This document shows positions 6,968 to 17,182 of a DNA stretch of 33,744 bases, one piece after another. The translations under genes were made by a program, and so were the position numbers. This DNA is from Tidjanibacter sp. (GTDB lineage: Bacteria; Bacteroidota; Bacteroidia; Bacteroidales; Rikenellaceae), in the NCBI GenBank assembly GCA_017521965.1, contig JAFXAY010000005.1, positions 1 to 33,744 of the forward strand. Reading direction: 5' to 3'. A model generated the notes under the pieces. The model made no database searches. It was not told the origin of the DNA and saw nothing but the letters and a program-made list of their open reading frames with translations. Numbering within the stretch: position 1 is the first letter of the stretch; every line of letters starts with the position of its first letter.

Positions 6968-7069
6968 TAACAAGGTGATTTCTACGTTACGCTCGCCCTC
7001 AAAATCCTCACATACGCCAAGTATGCTGCGGTTTTTCGGGCATCGCAAGCCTTGAAATCCCACTTGTTA
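6968..7069. repeat. long imperfect palindrome (REP- or RNA-like element)
   Basis: This transcribed stretch between the phosphofructokinase stop and its terminator folds on itself over about 100 bases. Outer arms TAACAAGGTGATTTC (6968-6982) and GAAATCCCACTTGTTA (7054-7069) pair with small bulges. Inner segments GCCCTCAAAATCC (6995-7007) and GGTTTTTCGGGC (7030-7041) pair, and the tip is ATAC-GCCAA-GTAT (7012-7024). No reading frame explains it. It could be an interspersed palindromic repeat or a structured 3' untranslated region. Confidence 0.6.
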
Positions 7070-7088
7070 TGCAACTTCATAATAAATA

Positions 7089-7122
7089 GGGGCTGTTCCT
7101 TTCGGGGCAGCTCCTTTTTTTT
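7089..7122 (+). terminator. intrinsic terminator after phosphofructokinase
   Basis: An 11-bp stem (7089-7099 with 7104-7114, including G-T pairs) with a TTTC loop is followed by eight T residues (7115-7122). This is a textbook rho-independent terminator for the plus-strand gene. Confidence 0.85.
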
Positions 7123-7130
7123 ATATAAAA

Positions 7131-7167
7131 TAAGAGAGTGTTACAAAACAAATGCAACACTCTCTTA
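7131..7167 (-). terminator. terminator of the acidic-tail protein gene
   Basis: A perfect 12-bp inverted repeat (7131-7142 with 7156-7167) with a 13-base loop lies just downstream of the minus-strand gene ending at 7195. In the minus direction the stem is followed by a T-rich run; in the plus direction it is followed by AATTTTT, so it may also back up the preceding terminator. Confidence 0.65.
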
Positions 7168-7194
7168 ATTTTTCGGGGAAAGAGGTTTGAGATA

Positions 7195-7503
7195 CTACAT
7201 ATCATCCTCTTCGTCGTCGGTGGGGAGTTCGTCGGCTCCCTTAATTTCATCGTCGTCGTAGTAATCTTTCTCCTCCTCTTCTTCGATTTGGCCATCGATT
7301 TTGACGTCGATTTTCACTAAATAACTTATTTCGTCGGTCTCAAAGGGGACTGCATAGAAGAAGTCACCCGAAGGTTTATCGATGCGAATCATGTGGTCGG
7401 TATAACCATAGGGGTAAAGCTTCTTCACCTCCTCCTGCAACTCGGCAGGGAGGTTCTGGTAACTAACTACCAAACGTTTCTTGTTAATGTTCGTTTTAGC
7501 CAT
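7195..7503 (-). CDS. small protein with highly acidic C-terminal tail
   Basis: The ATG at 7503 (MAKTNINKKRLVVSYQNLP) gives 102 residues; an upstream in-frame start would add 11 poorly conserved-looking residues and span a palindrome. The N-terminal 65 residues form a compact-looking domain with LPAELQEEVKKLYPYGYTDHMIRID, then FFYAVPFETDEISYLVKIDVKID. The last third is almost entirely Asp/Glu (EEEEEKDYYDDDEIKG and further acidic residues). Similar small acidic-tailed proteins are common in Bacteroidales, but I know of no established function. The acidic tail could mediate binding to a basic protein or act as a nucleic-acid mimic; this is speculation. Confidence 0.72.
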   Translation of the reverse strand: MAKTNINKKRLVVSYQNLPAELQEEVKKLYPYGYTDHMIRIDKPSGDFFYAVPFETDEISYLVKIDVKIDGQIEEEEEKDYYDDDEIKGADELPTDDEEDDM

Positions 7504-7509
7504 ATTGGT

Positions 7510-7523
7510 CACAAAATTTTGTG
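7510..7523. promoter_or_regulatory. perfect 14-bp palindrome upstream of the acidic-tail gene
   Basis: CACAAAATTTTGTG is a perfect palindrome ending six bases upstream of the minus-strand ATG at 7503. Its place in the leader fits an operator, but an AT-rich palindrome of this size can also arise by chance. Confidence 0.35.
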
Positions 7524-7559
7524 CAAGTATAAGCAAAAAATAGATATCAAAACTTTTAA

Positions 7560-9773
<2,214 letters not shown>

Positions 9774-9802
9774 TCGATTAGAATAATTAACACTATATAG
9801 TT

Positions 9803-10699
9803 ATGACAACTACTATAAATCAGAAACTGACAGGTTTGGGTGTGGCGATTGTTACTCCTTTCTGCGCAGATGGTACGGTCGATTACTCCGCGCTCCGTCG
9901 CTTGATACGTTTTGTGAGTGAAGGTGGTGTGGACTACCTTGTGGTGATGGGCACCACAGGCGAAACACCGACGCTCACCCCAGAGGAGAAGCGTGAGGTG
10001 CTCAGAGTGGCCAAAGAGGAGAATGCTGGCCGACTGCCATTGGTGGTGGGTATCGGTGGCAACAATACAGCTGCTGTGGTAAAGGCCATCGCTGAGTGTG
10101 ATACTGAGGGCGTTGATGCTATTCTGAGTGTCGTTCCCTACTACAATCGTCCCGCTCAGCGTGGTATTTACGAACACTATGCAGCCATTGCACGCTCTAC
10201 ACAATTGCCGATAATCCTCTACAATGTCCCTTCGCGCACAGGTACAAATATGCTTCCCGAAACCACTCTTGCGCTGGCTCGCGACTTCGACAACATTGTG
10301 GCGGTAAAGGAGGCTTCGGGCAATATCGAACAAATCACTCAACTGATTTCGGAGCGACCGAAAGGGTTTAACATCATCTCTGGTGACGACTCATTGGCTA
10401 TTCCGGTTATAGAGGCTGGCGGCGAGGGTGTTATCTCGGTGGCTGCAAATGCCTTTCCAGAGCACTTCTCGAAGATGCTCAAAGCCTCGTTCGATGGTAA
10501 TAAGGAACTTTCATACTCAATGTGGGAGCAGACACGCAGTGCGGTGAAGATGCTCTTTGCCGAGGGTAATCCTCCCGGAGTGAAGGCTGCTTTGGCTGTC
10601 AAAGGTATCGTAGAAAACAACCTGCGATTGCCTCTTGTGCCTGTGACAAATGCACTCTATCGCGAGATTGCCGAGGAAATTAAAGAGAAAGGGTTATAA
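9803..10699 (+). CDS. dapA: 4-hydroxy-tetrahydrodipicolinate synthase
   Basis: This 298-residue TIM-barrel enzyme condenses pyruvate with aspartate semialdehyde, the first committed step to diaminopimelate and lysine. The Schiff-base lysine is K169 in VAVKEASG; the GTTGE motif is at 50-54, Y140 and R145 are in YNVPSRTG, and PYYNRP follows at 112-117. All expected active-site residues are present and the length is normal. It lies 29 bases after ligA. dapB, acting on its product, is in a separate operon at 25972. The enzyme is cytoplasmic; lysine feedback inhibition is common in the family but cannot be judged here. Confidence 0.95.
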   Translation: MTTTINQKLTGLGVAIVTPFCADGTVDYSALRRLIRFVSEGGVDYLVVMGTTGETPTLTPEEKREVLRVAKEENAGRLPLVVGIGGNNTAAVVKAIAECDTEGVDAILSVVPYYNRPAQRGIYEHYAAIARSTQLPIILYNVPSRTGTNMLPETTLALARDFDNIVAVKEASGNIEQITQLISERPKGFNIISGDDSLAIPVIEAGGEGVISVAANAFPEHFSKMLKASFDGNKELSYSMWEQTRSAVKMLFAEGNPPGVKAALAVKGIVENNLRLPLVPVTNALYREIAEEIKEKGL

Positions 10700-10771
10700 T
10701 TTACTTTCGAAGAGAACACAACTAAATTGTATCGCCACACGTTAGTAGTGTAGAACAATTATACACCGACT

Positions 10772-11491
10772 ATGAAGAAGTTTTTTTTAACTCTGCTACT
10801 TTTCTTGCCGATTGTCTGCTCGGCACAGCTCAGAGTGCCCGACGAGGAGGATATCACCGCCAAAGTATTTGATAAGAATTCGCCTTATCATCTGCCCGAC
10901 CTGTTGCAACGCTACTATCGCAACGACACCACTCTGACTGCCGACGACTACTTCTACCTATATTATGGTTATGCATACGCTCCGACTTACAAGCCGATGA
11001 AGGCTATCGACGCCAACGACAAGATTTTGGCAGTATTCTCGGGTGGTCAAGAGCCCGATGCTGAGGGTATGGAGCGACTTATCGACTACGCTATGGAGGC
11101 ACTCGATGATGACCCATTTAGCCCGCAAAATCTGAACTATCTGGTCTATGCCTATGGTGCGCTGGGCGATACGATTAACGAGCGTATCTACTACGACAAG
11201 ATGCAGGCAATACTCTCTGTAATAGATAATTCGGGTACGGGTAAGAACGTAAATTCGCCCAAACACATACTCTGGTTTTCGCACGCTACCGACCTGCTTA
11301 CAAGTAAGGGCGCAGAGATTACCGACCGTCAGGTGGTGCGCCGCGATGTGGAGTATGTCTATCTGAAAGAGCGCGACGAGGATAAGCAGCGAGGCTACTA
11401 CTTCAACTTCGGTCGTATCTATCGCGATGCACCCGAGCAGTCGCCCGAAAGAAAACGAAATTGGGAGTTCAACAACTTCAAAATGAAGTAA
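10772..11491 (+). CDS. DUF4919 family secreted protein
   Basis: This 239-residue protein has a signal peptide (MKKFFLTLLLFLPIVCSAQ, likely cleaved after SAQ or held at C16). The mature part is helical with TPR-like features: YFYLYYGYAYAP, then DDDPFSPQNLNYLVYAYGALGD, and a C-terminal region with KHILWFSHATDLL and GYYFNFGRIY. These match the Bacteroidota DUF4919 family. The likely location is the periplasm or outer envelope. It is followed after 25 bases by a clostripain-like lipoprotein gene, so both may be made together. No molecular function is known. Confidence 0.75.
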   Translation: MKKFFLTLLLFLPIVCSAQLRVPDEEDITAKVFDKNSPYHLPDLLQRYYRNDTTLTADDYFYLYYGYAYAPTYKPMKAIDANDKILAVFSGGQEPDAEGMERLIDYAMEALDDDPFSPQNLNYLVYAYGALGDTINERIYYDKMQAILSVIDNSGTGKNVNSPKHILWFSHATDLLTSKGAEITDRQVVRRDVEYVYLKERDEDKQRGYYFNFGRIYRDAPEQSPERKRNWEFNNFKMK

Positions 11492-11516
11492 CCTCCCACA
11501 ACACCCCTAAATCGAT

Positions 11517-12818
11517 ATGAAAAGAGTCTATTATATTTTTCTGCTACTACTGTCGCTGTCAATAACCTGTTGCAATACTTTCGAGTTATTCGATGATGAC
11601 AATATAGGCGAAACTGAGCAGAGTGCCGAGGTGGACCACACAATGATATTCTATGTGATGGGCGACAATAATATCAGTAGCTCATTGGCAGAAAACGTAA
11701 AACAGATTGCTCAGAGCGTTGATGGCGACTTTGCCGAGAACGGACAAATTGTTATCTACTACGATAGACGTGACAGTACTACACTCCTGCGACTTCGCGC
11801 CAACAACATCAAAGAGGGTAAGTGGCGAGAGCGTTTCGAGGTGCTTAAACGCTACGAGAAGCAGAATTGTGCCTCGGAGGAGGTATTGCGCACGGTGATG
11901 AACGATGTTCAGGCTCTTGCTCCGAGCAAAAGTTATGGCATTGTCTTCTCGGGTCACGGGGGAGGGTGGTTTCCCAATCACGTTTCGAGCGGTACGACCA
12001 ATGACGAACAGAAGGTGGCAGCTCAGAGCATAGAGCACCCCATATCGATTGACCCCAACCACACACCACTAACTCGTTGGTATGGCTATGACAACAATTC
12101 ATCGGTAGCCGAGAATTTTATGACCACCGAGATTATGGTTAGCGGGTTGTCGGTGATAGACCTGAACTATATCATCTTCGACGCCTGCTATATGTCCTCG
12201 ATAGAGTTGCTCTACGCACTGCGCAACTCAGCCGACTATATTGTCGCCTCGCCTGCCGAGATTATGGCCTACGGTTTCCCTTACAGCGAGATAATACCGA
12301 TGATTTTTGAGGACGGCGGCTCGTTGATTGATATCTCGGAGCAGTTTGTAGATTACTACCAGCATCGTTATGAACGTACATTTAAGTGTGGGGCTATTGC
12401 GGTGATTGATTGTAGCGAGTTGGATAACTTGGCTCTGAGTGTCAAGGCTATATATGATGCAGGAGTGGCCGATTTCGATATCAAAAAGGTGCAACCATTG
12501 GAGAGCCTCTACACCGACCACGCCTACTTCGATATGATGAGTTATATCTCACTTGCCGCTCCTTCGCCCGAACTCTTCAACGGTTTTGTAGAGGCATTTG
12601 AAAAGGCAGTGGTTTACAGTAACCATACGACAAGCATCTATGCCGAACTTGGTAGTTACCCGAAAGGGACAGGACGAGCGGGTTATGTAAGTTCGGTTTC
12701 GCCCGATGGTGTGTTGTCGCTCTGTGGATTGAACTGCTACATACCTCGCGAACATCTCCCCGTTACTAAGAGTTATTGGGAGCAGACTGAGTGGGGGAAG
12801 AGAGTATTATCCAAGTAA
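11517..12818 (+). CDS. clostripain-family (C11) cysteine peptidase, putative lipoprotein
   Basis: This 433-residue protein starts with a hydrophobic signal ending in a cysteine pair (C18-C19), compatible with a Bacteroidota lipoprotein although the lipobox SITC is atypical. The peptidase fold is recognisable: MIFYVMGDNN (43-52), the catalytic His H147 in FSGHGGGW and the catalytic Cys C224 in IIFDACYMSS. C11 enzymes cleave after basic residues and some are virulence or gut-colonisation factors. C-terminal signature VSPDGVLSLCGLNCYIP fits the same family in gut Bacteroidales. It is the last gene of its operon; the terminator at 12819 follows immediately. Its target is unknown. Confidence 0.85.
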   Translation: MKRVYYIFLLLLSLSITCCNTFELFDDDNIGETEQSAEVDHTMIFYVMGDNNISSSLAENVKQIAQSVDGDFAENGQIVIYYDRRDSTTLLRLRANNIKEGKWRERFEVLKRYEKQNCASEEVLRTVMNDVQALAPSKSYGIVFSGHGGGWFPNHVSSGTTNDEQKVAAQSIEHPISIDPNHTPLTRWYGYDNNSSVAENFMTTEIMVSGLSVIDLNYIIFDACYMSSIELLYALRNSADYIVASPAEIMAYGFPYSEIIPMIFEDGGSLIDISEQFVDYYQHRYERTFKCGAIAVIDCSELDNLALSVKAIYDAGVADFDIKKVQPLESLYTDHAYFDMMSYISLAAPSPELFNGFVEAFEKAVVYSNHTTSIYAELGSYPKGTGRAGYVSSVSPDGVLSLCGLNCYIPREHLPVTKSYWEQTEWGKRVLSK

Positions 12819-12859
12819 AATAAATAGAGCCACACTTGTTTAGTGTGGCTCTATTTATG
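12819..12859. terminator. bidirectional terminator between clostripain and DUF1015 genes
   Basis: A perfect 17-bp stem (12820-12836 with 12842-12858) closes a five-base loop. It sits two bases after the plus-strand stop and 14 bases before the minus-strand stop, with A/T-rich outer ends giving U-rich tails in both directions. Confidence 0.8.
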
Positions 12860-12872
12860 ATGTTAAGGTCTA

Positions 12873-14108
12873 TTAGAATTCGTGAATCACAACTCCCGAG
12901 CGCAACTTAGGCTCAAACCAAGTGGTCTTGGGAGGCATAATGTTGCCTGTGTCGGCAATATCGATTAGTTGCTTCATCGATACTGGATAGAGGGCAAAAG
13001 CAACCTTCATCTCGCCACTATCGACTCTACGCGATAGCTCACCAAGGCCACGGATACCACCCACAAAATCAATACGCTTGTCAGTGCGCAGGTCCTTGAT
13101 ACCAAGTATCTTATCTAATACCAAGTTCGACAAAACGGTTACGTCGAGCACACCAATAGGATCGCTATCGTCGAAGCGTCCCTCGCGAGCAGTGAGCGAG
13201 TACCACTCACCTGCAAGGTACATCGAGAAATTGTGCAGCGCATTGGGTTTATAAATCTCCTTGCCCATCTTCTCTACCACAAAGTCCTCGCCAAGTGCAG
13301 CCACAAACTCCTCCTCCGAGAGGCCATTGAGGTCTTTAACAACTCGGTTGTAGTCTATGATGCGCAGTTGGTCGTCGGGGAAGATAACAGCCAGGAAGTA
13401 GCAATACTCCTCCTCGCCCGTATGGTTAGGATTGGCCGCCTTGCGCTCTGCACCAACACGAGCAGCAGCAGCGGTACGGTGGTGACCATCGGCAACATAG
13501 AGTGCAGGAATCTGCTCAAAGATGGCTGTGATGGCGGCTATATCCTCTTTCGACTCAACTTTCCAAAGGGTGTGTCCCATACCGTCCTCGGCCACAAAGT
13601 CGTATTCGGGCTCTGCCGATACTATGCGCTCGACGAGTTTATCCATCTGCTCAATAGCCGGATAGGCAAAGAATACAGGCTCGATGTTGGCACTCTGGTT
13701 ACGCACGTGAATCATACGGTCCTCCTCCTTATCGGGGCGGGTGAGTTCGTGCTTTTTGATGCGACCAGCCAGATAGTCCTCAAAGTGGCAGCAAGCTACC
13801 AAACCATATTGGCGGCGACCCTCCATAGTCTGAGCATAGATGTAGTATATCTCCTCAGGGTCCTTCACCAACCAACCACGCTCTTTCCAGAGTTTGTAGT
13901 TCTCCACTGCCTTATTATAGACCTCCTCGGAGTGTTCGTCGGCAATAGGGTCGAAGTCGATTTCGGGTTTGATGATGTGGAGCAGAGAGCGCTCAGTCGC
14001 CTCGGCCTTAGCCTCGACAGAGTTCAATACATCGTAGGGACGCGATGCCACCTCGGCAGCATACTGCTTCGGAGGACGAACACCGCAGAAGGGTTTAATC
14101 TTCACCAT
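12873..14108 (-). CDS. DUF1015 family protein of the serine operon
   Basis: This 411-residue protein belongs to DUF1015 (PF06245): the N-terminus has RPYDVLN (residues 23-29), the middle KKHELTRPDKEEDR (118-131), and the hallmark ADGHHR is at 206-211 inside a ParB/sulfiredoxin-like region. It is the third gene of a serC-serA-DUF1015 operon; its ATG is 11 bases after the serA stop. Conserved histidines and acidic residues suggest an enzyme with a nucleotide or phosphoryl substrate, but I know no proven reaction. Its placement argues for a step in serine metabolism. No serB (phosphoserine phosphatase) is present in this window. Confidence 0.85.
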   Translation of the reverse strand: MVKIKPFCGVRPPKQYAAEVASRPYDVLNSVEAKAEATERSLLHIIKPEIDFDPIADEHSEEVYNKAVENYKLWKERGWLVKDPEEIYYIYAQTMEGRRQYGLVACCHFEDYLAGRIKKHELTRPDKEEDRMIHVRNQSANIEPVFFAYPAIEQMDKLVERIVSAEPEYDFVAEDGMGHTLWKVESKEDIAAITAIFEQIPALYVADGHHRTAAAARVGAERKAANPNHTGEEEYCYFLAVIFPDDQLRIIDYNRVVKDLNGLSEEEFVAALGEDFVVEKMGKEIYKPNALHNFSMYLAGEWYSLTAREGRFDDSDPIGVLDVTVLSNLVLDKILGIKDLRTDKRIDFVGGIRGLGELSRRVDSGEMKVAFALYPVSMKQLIDIADTGNIMPPKTTWFEPKLRSGVVIHEF

Positions 14109-14119
14109 AACTATCTCTT

Positions 14120-15049
14120 CTAAAACTTGTTAACTTGGAAACGGGTACAACCATCGTTCAGGTAGCCCACAATCTGTCGTGCAGCAGCAAGTGCGGCATT
14201 TATATTCGCCTCTTTGGTCTCGGCGCCCATCTTCTTGGGGGTGGCAAAAACACGATTACCAAACTGCTCAGCAAGTTGTGTCTGGCAGTCTGCGGCAATA
14301 TCGGTTGCATATTTGAGGTCTGTGCGCTCGGCCAAAACCTTAGCCAAACCCTCCTCGTCGATAACCTCCTTGCGGGCGGTATTGACAATGGTAGCACCTA
14401 CGGGCATCTTACTGAGCAACTCGTAGCCAATCGAGCGACGAGTGGCATCGGTGGCGGGGATATGTACCGACACATAGTCGCACGAGGAGTAGAGCTCTTC
14501 AATGGTCTGTACAGCCTCTACGCCATCGGCCTCAAATACCGCAGGGTCGGTGATGAAGGGGTCGAAAGCCTTGACCTTCATACCCATAGCCTTACCGTAG
14601 CGACCCACCAAACGACCTACATTACCGTAGGCGTGGATACCCAGACGCTTACCACTAATCTCGCTGCCTGTGCCGGGTTTGTAGCAGTTGCGAGCCATCA
14701 TAATCATCAGGCCGATAGCCAATTCTGCCACAGCATTGGAGTTCTGACCGGGGGTGTTCATCACTACGATACCTCGCTCCGAGCAAGCCGCCAAATCGAC
14801 ATTGTCGTAGCCGGCACCCGCACGGACTACAATTTTCAGATTCTTAGCCGCAGCCACCACCTCGCTGGTCACCTTGTCGCTACGCACAATCAGTGCATGG
14901 GCGTCGGCAACTGCTTCGAGCAGTTGGCTCTTATCGGTATATTTTTCGAGCAGCACAAGGCTCATACCTGCACCCTCGACAATCTCTCTGATGCCACTCA
15001 CAGCCACTGCTGCAAAGGGTTTCTCCGTGGCAACTAAAACCGTTTTCAT
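14120..15049 (-). CDS. serA: D-3-phosphoglycerate dehydrogenase, short lysine-type
   Basis: The ATG at 15049 (MKTVLVATEKPF) gives 309 residues; the longer frame to 15160 runs into serC and is rejected. The enzyme oxidises 3-phosphoglycerate to 3-phosphohydroxypyruvate with NAD. VVRAGAGYDNVD (74-85) and the NAD-binding AYGNVG (140-145) are clear, and R226 in NTARKEV is the substrate Arg. The usual catalytic His of TPHIGAST is replaced by lysine: the segment reads TPKKMGAET (270-278). The usual acidic EP motif is also missing (DIAADC). There is no C-terminal ACT domain, so serine feedback through ACT is not expected. Similar lysine-type enzymes are known from Entamoeba (type IIIK). Confidence 0.88.
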   Translation of the reverse strand: MKTVLVATEKPFAAVAVSGIREIVEGAGMSLVLLEKYTDKSQLLEAVADAHALIVRSDKVTSEVVAAAKNLKIVVRAGAGYDNVDLAACSERGIVVMNTPGQNSNAVAELAIGLMIMMARNCYKPGTGSEISGKRLGIHAYGNVGRLVGRYGKAMGMKVKAFDPFITDPAVFEADGVEAVQTIEELYSSCDYVSVHIPATDATRRSIGYELLSKMPVGATIVNTARKEVIDEEGLAKVLAERTDLKYATDIAADCQTQLAEQFGNRVFATPKKMGAETKEANINAALAAARQIVGYLNDGCTRFQVNKF

Positions 15050-15065
15050 AAAGCTCACAAAATGT

Positions 15066-16136
15066 TTATGCGTGCATCTTCTCAAACTCCTGCATAGTCT
15101 GCACCAAATACTCAACTGCCTCGATAGGCTGTGCGTTGTAGCAACTTGCACGGAAACCACCTACCAGACGGTGACCCTTGATGCCTACAATACCACGCTC
15201 GGTGGCAAATTTGAGGAAATCGGGGGCAAGTGCCTCATACTCAGAATTCATCACAAAGCAGATATTCATATTGGAACGGTCCTCCTTATCGACAGTGGGA
15301 CGGAAGAGTTTGTTGCGCTCAATCTCCGAGTAGAGCATATCGGCCTTGTGGCAGTTGCGCTCGTAGATAGCCTGCAAACCACCCTCAGCCTTCATCCAAC
15401 GCAGTGTTTCGAGCAAAACGTAGATGGGGAATACGGGAGGTGTGTTGAGCATTGAGTTATTCTCAACGTGGAGTGCAGCATTCATCATTGTAGGCAGAGG
15501 GCGAACAATTTTCTCCAACATATCGTCGCGCACAATCACAAAGGTAACACCCGCAGGTGCCAAGTTCTTCTGCGCACCACCATAGATAATTGCATATTTC
15601 GACACATCAATCGGGCAGGAGAGAATATCGGAACTCATATCGCAGATATGGGGGATAGGGGAGTCGATATCCTGCTTGTACTCAGTACCGTAGATGGTAT
15701 TGTTGTGGCAAGTGTAGAGATAGTCGCAATCGGTCGGTATCTCAAAACCCTTGGGGATATAGCAGAAGTTACGGTCCTCGCTTGTGGCAATTACCTCCAC
15801 CTCGCCATAATACTTAGCCTCCTTGATAGCCTTCTTAGTCCAGACACCTGTATTGATGTAGGCAGCCTTTTTGCCCAAGAAGTTGGCGGGCATATGGAAG
15901 AACTGGGTGCTTGCACCACCACCTACAAAATATATACTGTAACCATCGGGGATATTGAGCAACTCTTTGAAAAGAGCCTTTGCCTCTGCAATCACTGCCT
16001 CGAACTCGGGAGTTCGGTGCGAAATTGAGAGAATCGACAGGCCACTACCGTTGAAATCAATTATGGCCTCTGCCGCTCTCTGCAAAACCACGTCGGGAAG
16101 AATTGAGGGTCCTGCGTTGAAATTGTACTTTTTCAT
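15066..16136 (-). CDS. serC: phosphoserine aminotransferase
   Basis: This 356-residue class V aminotransferase converts 3-phosphohydroxypyruvate and glutamate to phosphoserine and 2-oxoglutarate. The N-terminus [10 protein letters not shown] is typical of SerC. The PLP lysine is K190 in [12 protein letters not shown], and the C-terminal [15 protein letters not shown] segment provides phosphate-binding residues. It is the first gene of the operon; serA starts 16 bases downstream of its stop. PLP-binding GGGAST (72-77) is intact. The cytoplasmic enzyme may also act in pyridoxal phosphate synthesis, as in other bacteria. Confidence 0.95.
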   Translation of the reverse strand: MKKYNFNAGPSILPDVVLQRAAEAIIDFNGSGLSILSISHRTPEFEAVIAEAKALFKELLNIPDGYSIYFVGGGASTQFFHMPANFLGKKAAYINTGVWTKKAIKEAKYYGEVEVIATSEDRNFCYIPKGFEIPTDCDYLYTCHNNTIYGTEYKQDIDSPIPHICDMSSDILSCPIDVSKYAIIYGGAQKNLAPAGVTFVIVRDDMLEKIVRPLPTMMNAALHVENNSMLNTPPVFPIYVLLETLRWMKAEGGLQAIYERNCHKADMLYSEIERNKLFRPTVDKEDRSNMNICFVMNSEYEALAPDFLKFATERGIVGIKGHRLVGGFRASCYNAQPIEAVEYLVQTMQEFEKMHA

Positions 16137-16171
16137 AAGCTATATACTATATAGTGTTATCGATAGAAAAA

Positions 16172-16179
16172 CAAATTTA
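16172..16179 (-). promoter_or_regulatory. -7 box of the serC-serA operon
   Basis: On the minus strand this reads TAAATTTG, a perfect -7 box, with a TTG-containing -33 region about 22 bases further upstream. The transcript would start near 16165, about 28 bases before the serC ATG. Confidence 0.55.
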
Positions 16180-16222
16180 CAACTATTTTGTGAGATAGCA
16201 ACAATTTTACAACCAAATTTAA

Positions 16223-16230
16223 TACCTTTG
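16223..16230 (+). promoter_or_regulatory. -7 box of the yicC operon
   Basis: TACCTTTG is a perfect match to the Bacteroidetes -7 box, and would give a start near 16237 and a leader of about 22 bases. No clear -33 box is seen at the normal distance. Confidence 0.5.
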
Positions 16231-16258
16231 TGGTCGCAGAGAATAAAATTCTACAATT

Positions 16259-17140
16259 ATGATAAAATCTATGACCGGCTTCGGTAAAGCCGAAGTATGT
16301 ACAGAGAATATCAAGATTACTGTCGAGACCCGCTCGCTCAATGGCAAGCAGCTCGACCTGTCGGTGAAGATGCCTTCACGCTATCGTCCCTTTGAGTATG
16401 ATATCCGCTCACGCGTAAACAAGGTATTGCAGCGTGGTAAGGTGGATATGTTTATCTCCTATGAGCTTATAGGTGAGCAGAATAGCGTTAATATCAATGA
16501 GCCACTCTTCAACGCCTATGCACAGCGCTTTATGGCACTGACTGCCGGTAGTGGCCTCGGTTCCAGCAGCGAAGTCTATGGCGCGATTGTAACGAGCATT
16601 ATGCGTATGCCCGATGTGATTAGTCAGGACCAAGATGCGGTGGGCGAAGAGGAGCAGAAAGCCCTCTTAGAGGCTGTCGATAAGGCACTTGCAGCGCACG
16701 ATGCGTTCCGTACTCAGGAGGGTGCAGTGCTGATTGCCGACCTACTTGGCAGAGTCGATAAGATTCAGGGCTACAAGCAGCAGGTTATCCCATTGGAGAA
16801 GGCACGCACGGTGACTATCAAGCAGCGTATCGTTGACCACCTCGAACAAGTAGGCGTGCAGTACGATGCCAACCGTTTGGAGCAGGAGATGATATTCTAC
16901 ATCGAGAAGCTCGATATCACCGAGGAGAAGGTGCGTCTTGACAAACACTGCGACTACTTCCGTGAGGTGGCTGCCGAAGAGGAGAACGTGGGTCGTAAAT
17001 TGGGCTTTGTGGCTCAGGAGATGGGCCGCGAAATCAACACCCTCGGCTCGAAGGCCAACGACTCCGAAATCCAGATTTTGGTAGTCAAGATGAAGGACGA
17101 ATTAGAGAAGATAAAAGAGCAGGTGCTCAACATTTTATAA
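16259..17140 (+). CDS. yicC: YicC family endoribonuclease
   Basis: This 293-residue protein shows the diagnostic N-terminus MIKSMTGFGKAEV, TVETRSLNGKQLDLSVKMP and, at the C-terminus, EEENVGRKLGFVAQEMGREI with NTLGSKANDSEI (DUF1732). YicC proteins are endoribonucleases; in E. coli the enzyme promotes decay of small RNAs. The gene is followed by gmk after 42 bases, a gene order shared by many bacteria. A metal-dependent active site is expected in the acidic/His C-terminal part, but I did not map it. Confidence 0.93.
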   Translation: MIKSMTGFGKAEVCTENIKITVETRSLNGKQLDLSVKMPSRYRPFEYDIRSRVNKVLQRGKVDMFISYELIGEQNSVNINEPLFNAYAQRFMALTAGSGLGSSSEVYGAIVTSIMRMPDVISQDQDAVGEEEQKALLEAVDKALAAHDAFRTQEGAVLIADLLGRVDKIQGYKQQVIPLEKARTVTIKQRIVDHLEQVGVQYDANRLEQEMIFYIEKLDITEEKVRLDKHCDYFREVAAEEENVGRKLGFVAQEMGREINTLGSKANDSEIQILVVKMKDELEKIKEQVLNIL

Positions 17141-17182
17141 TTATTAATCTAACGCTTTTGTTTAGATAAAGTATTAGTTGAG

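Noticed and set aside
14135-15037. 300-codon plus-strand frame opposite serA
   Set aside because: Shadow of serA, no recognisable domain.
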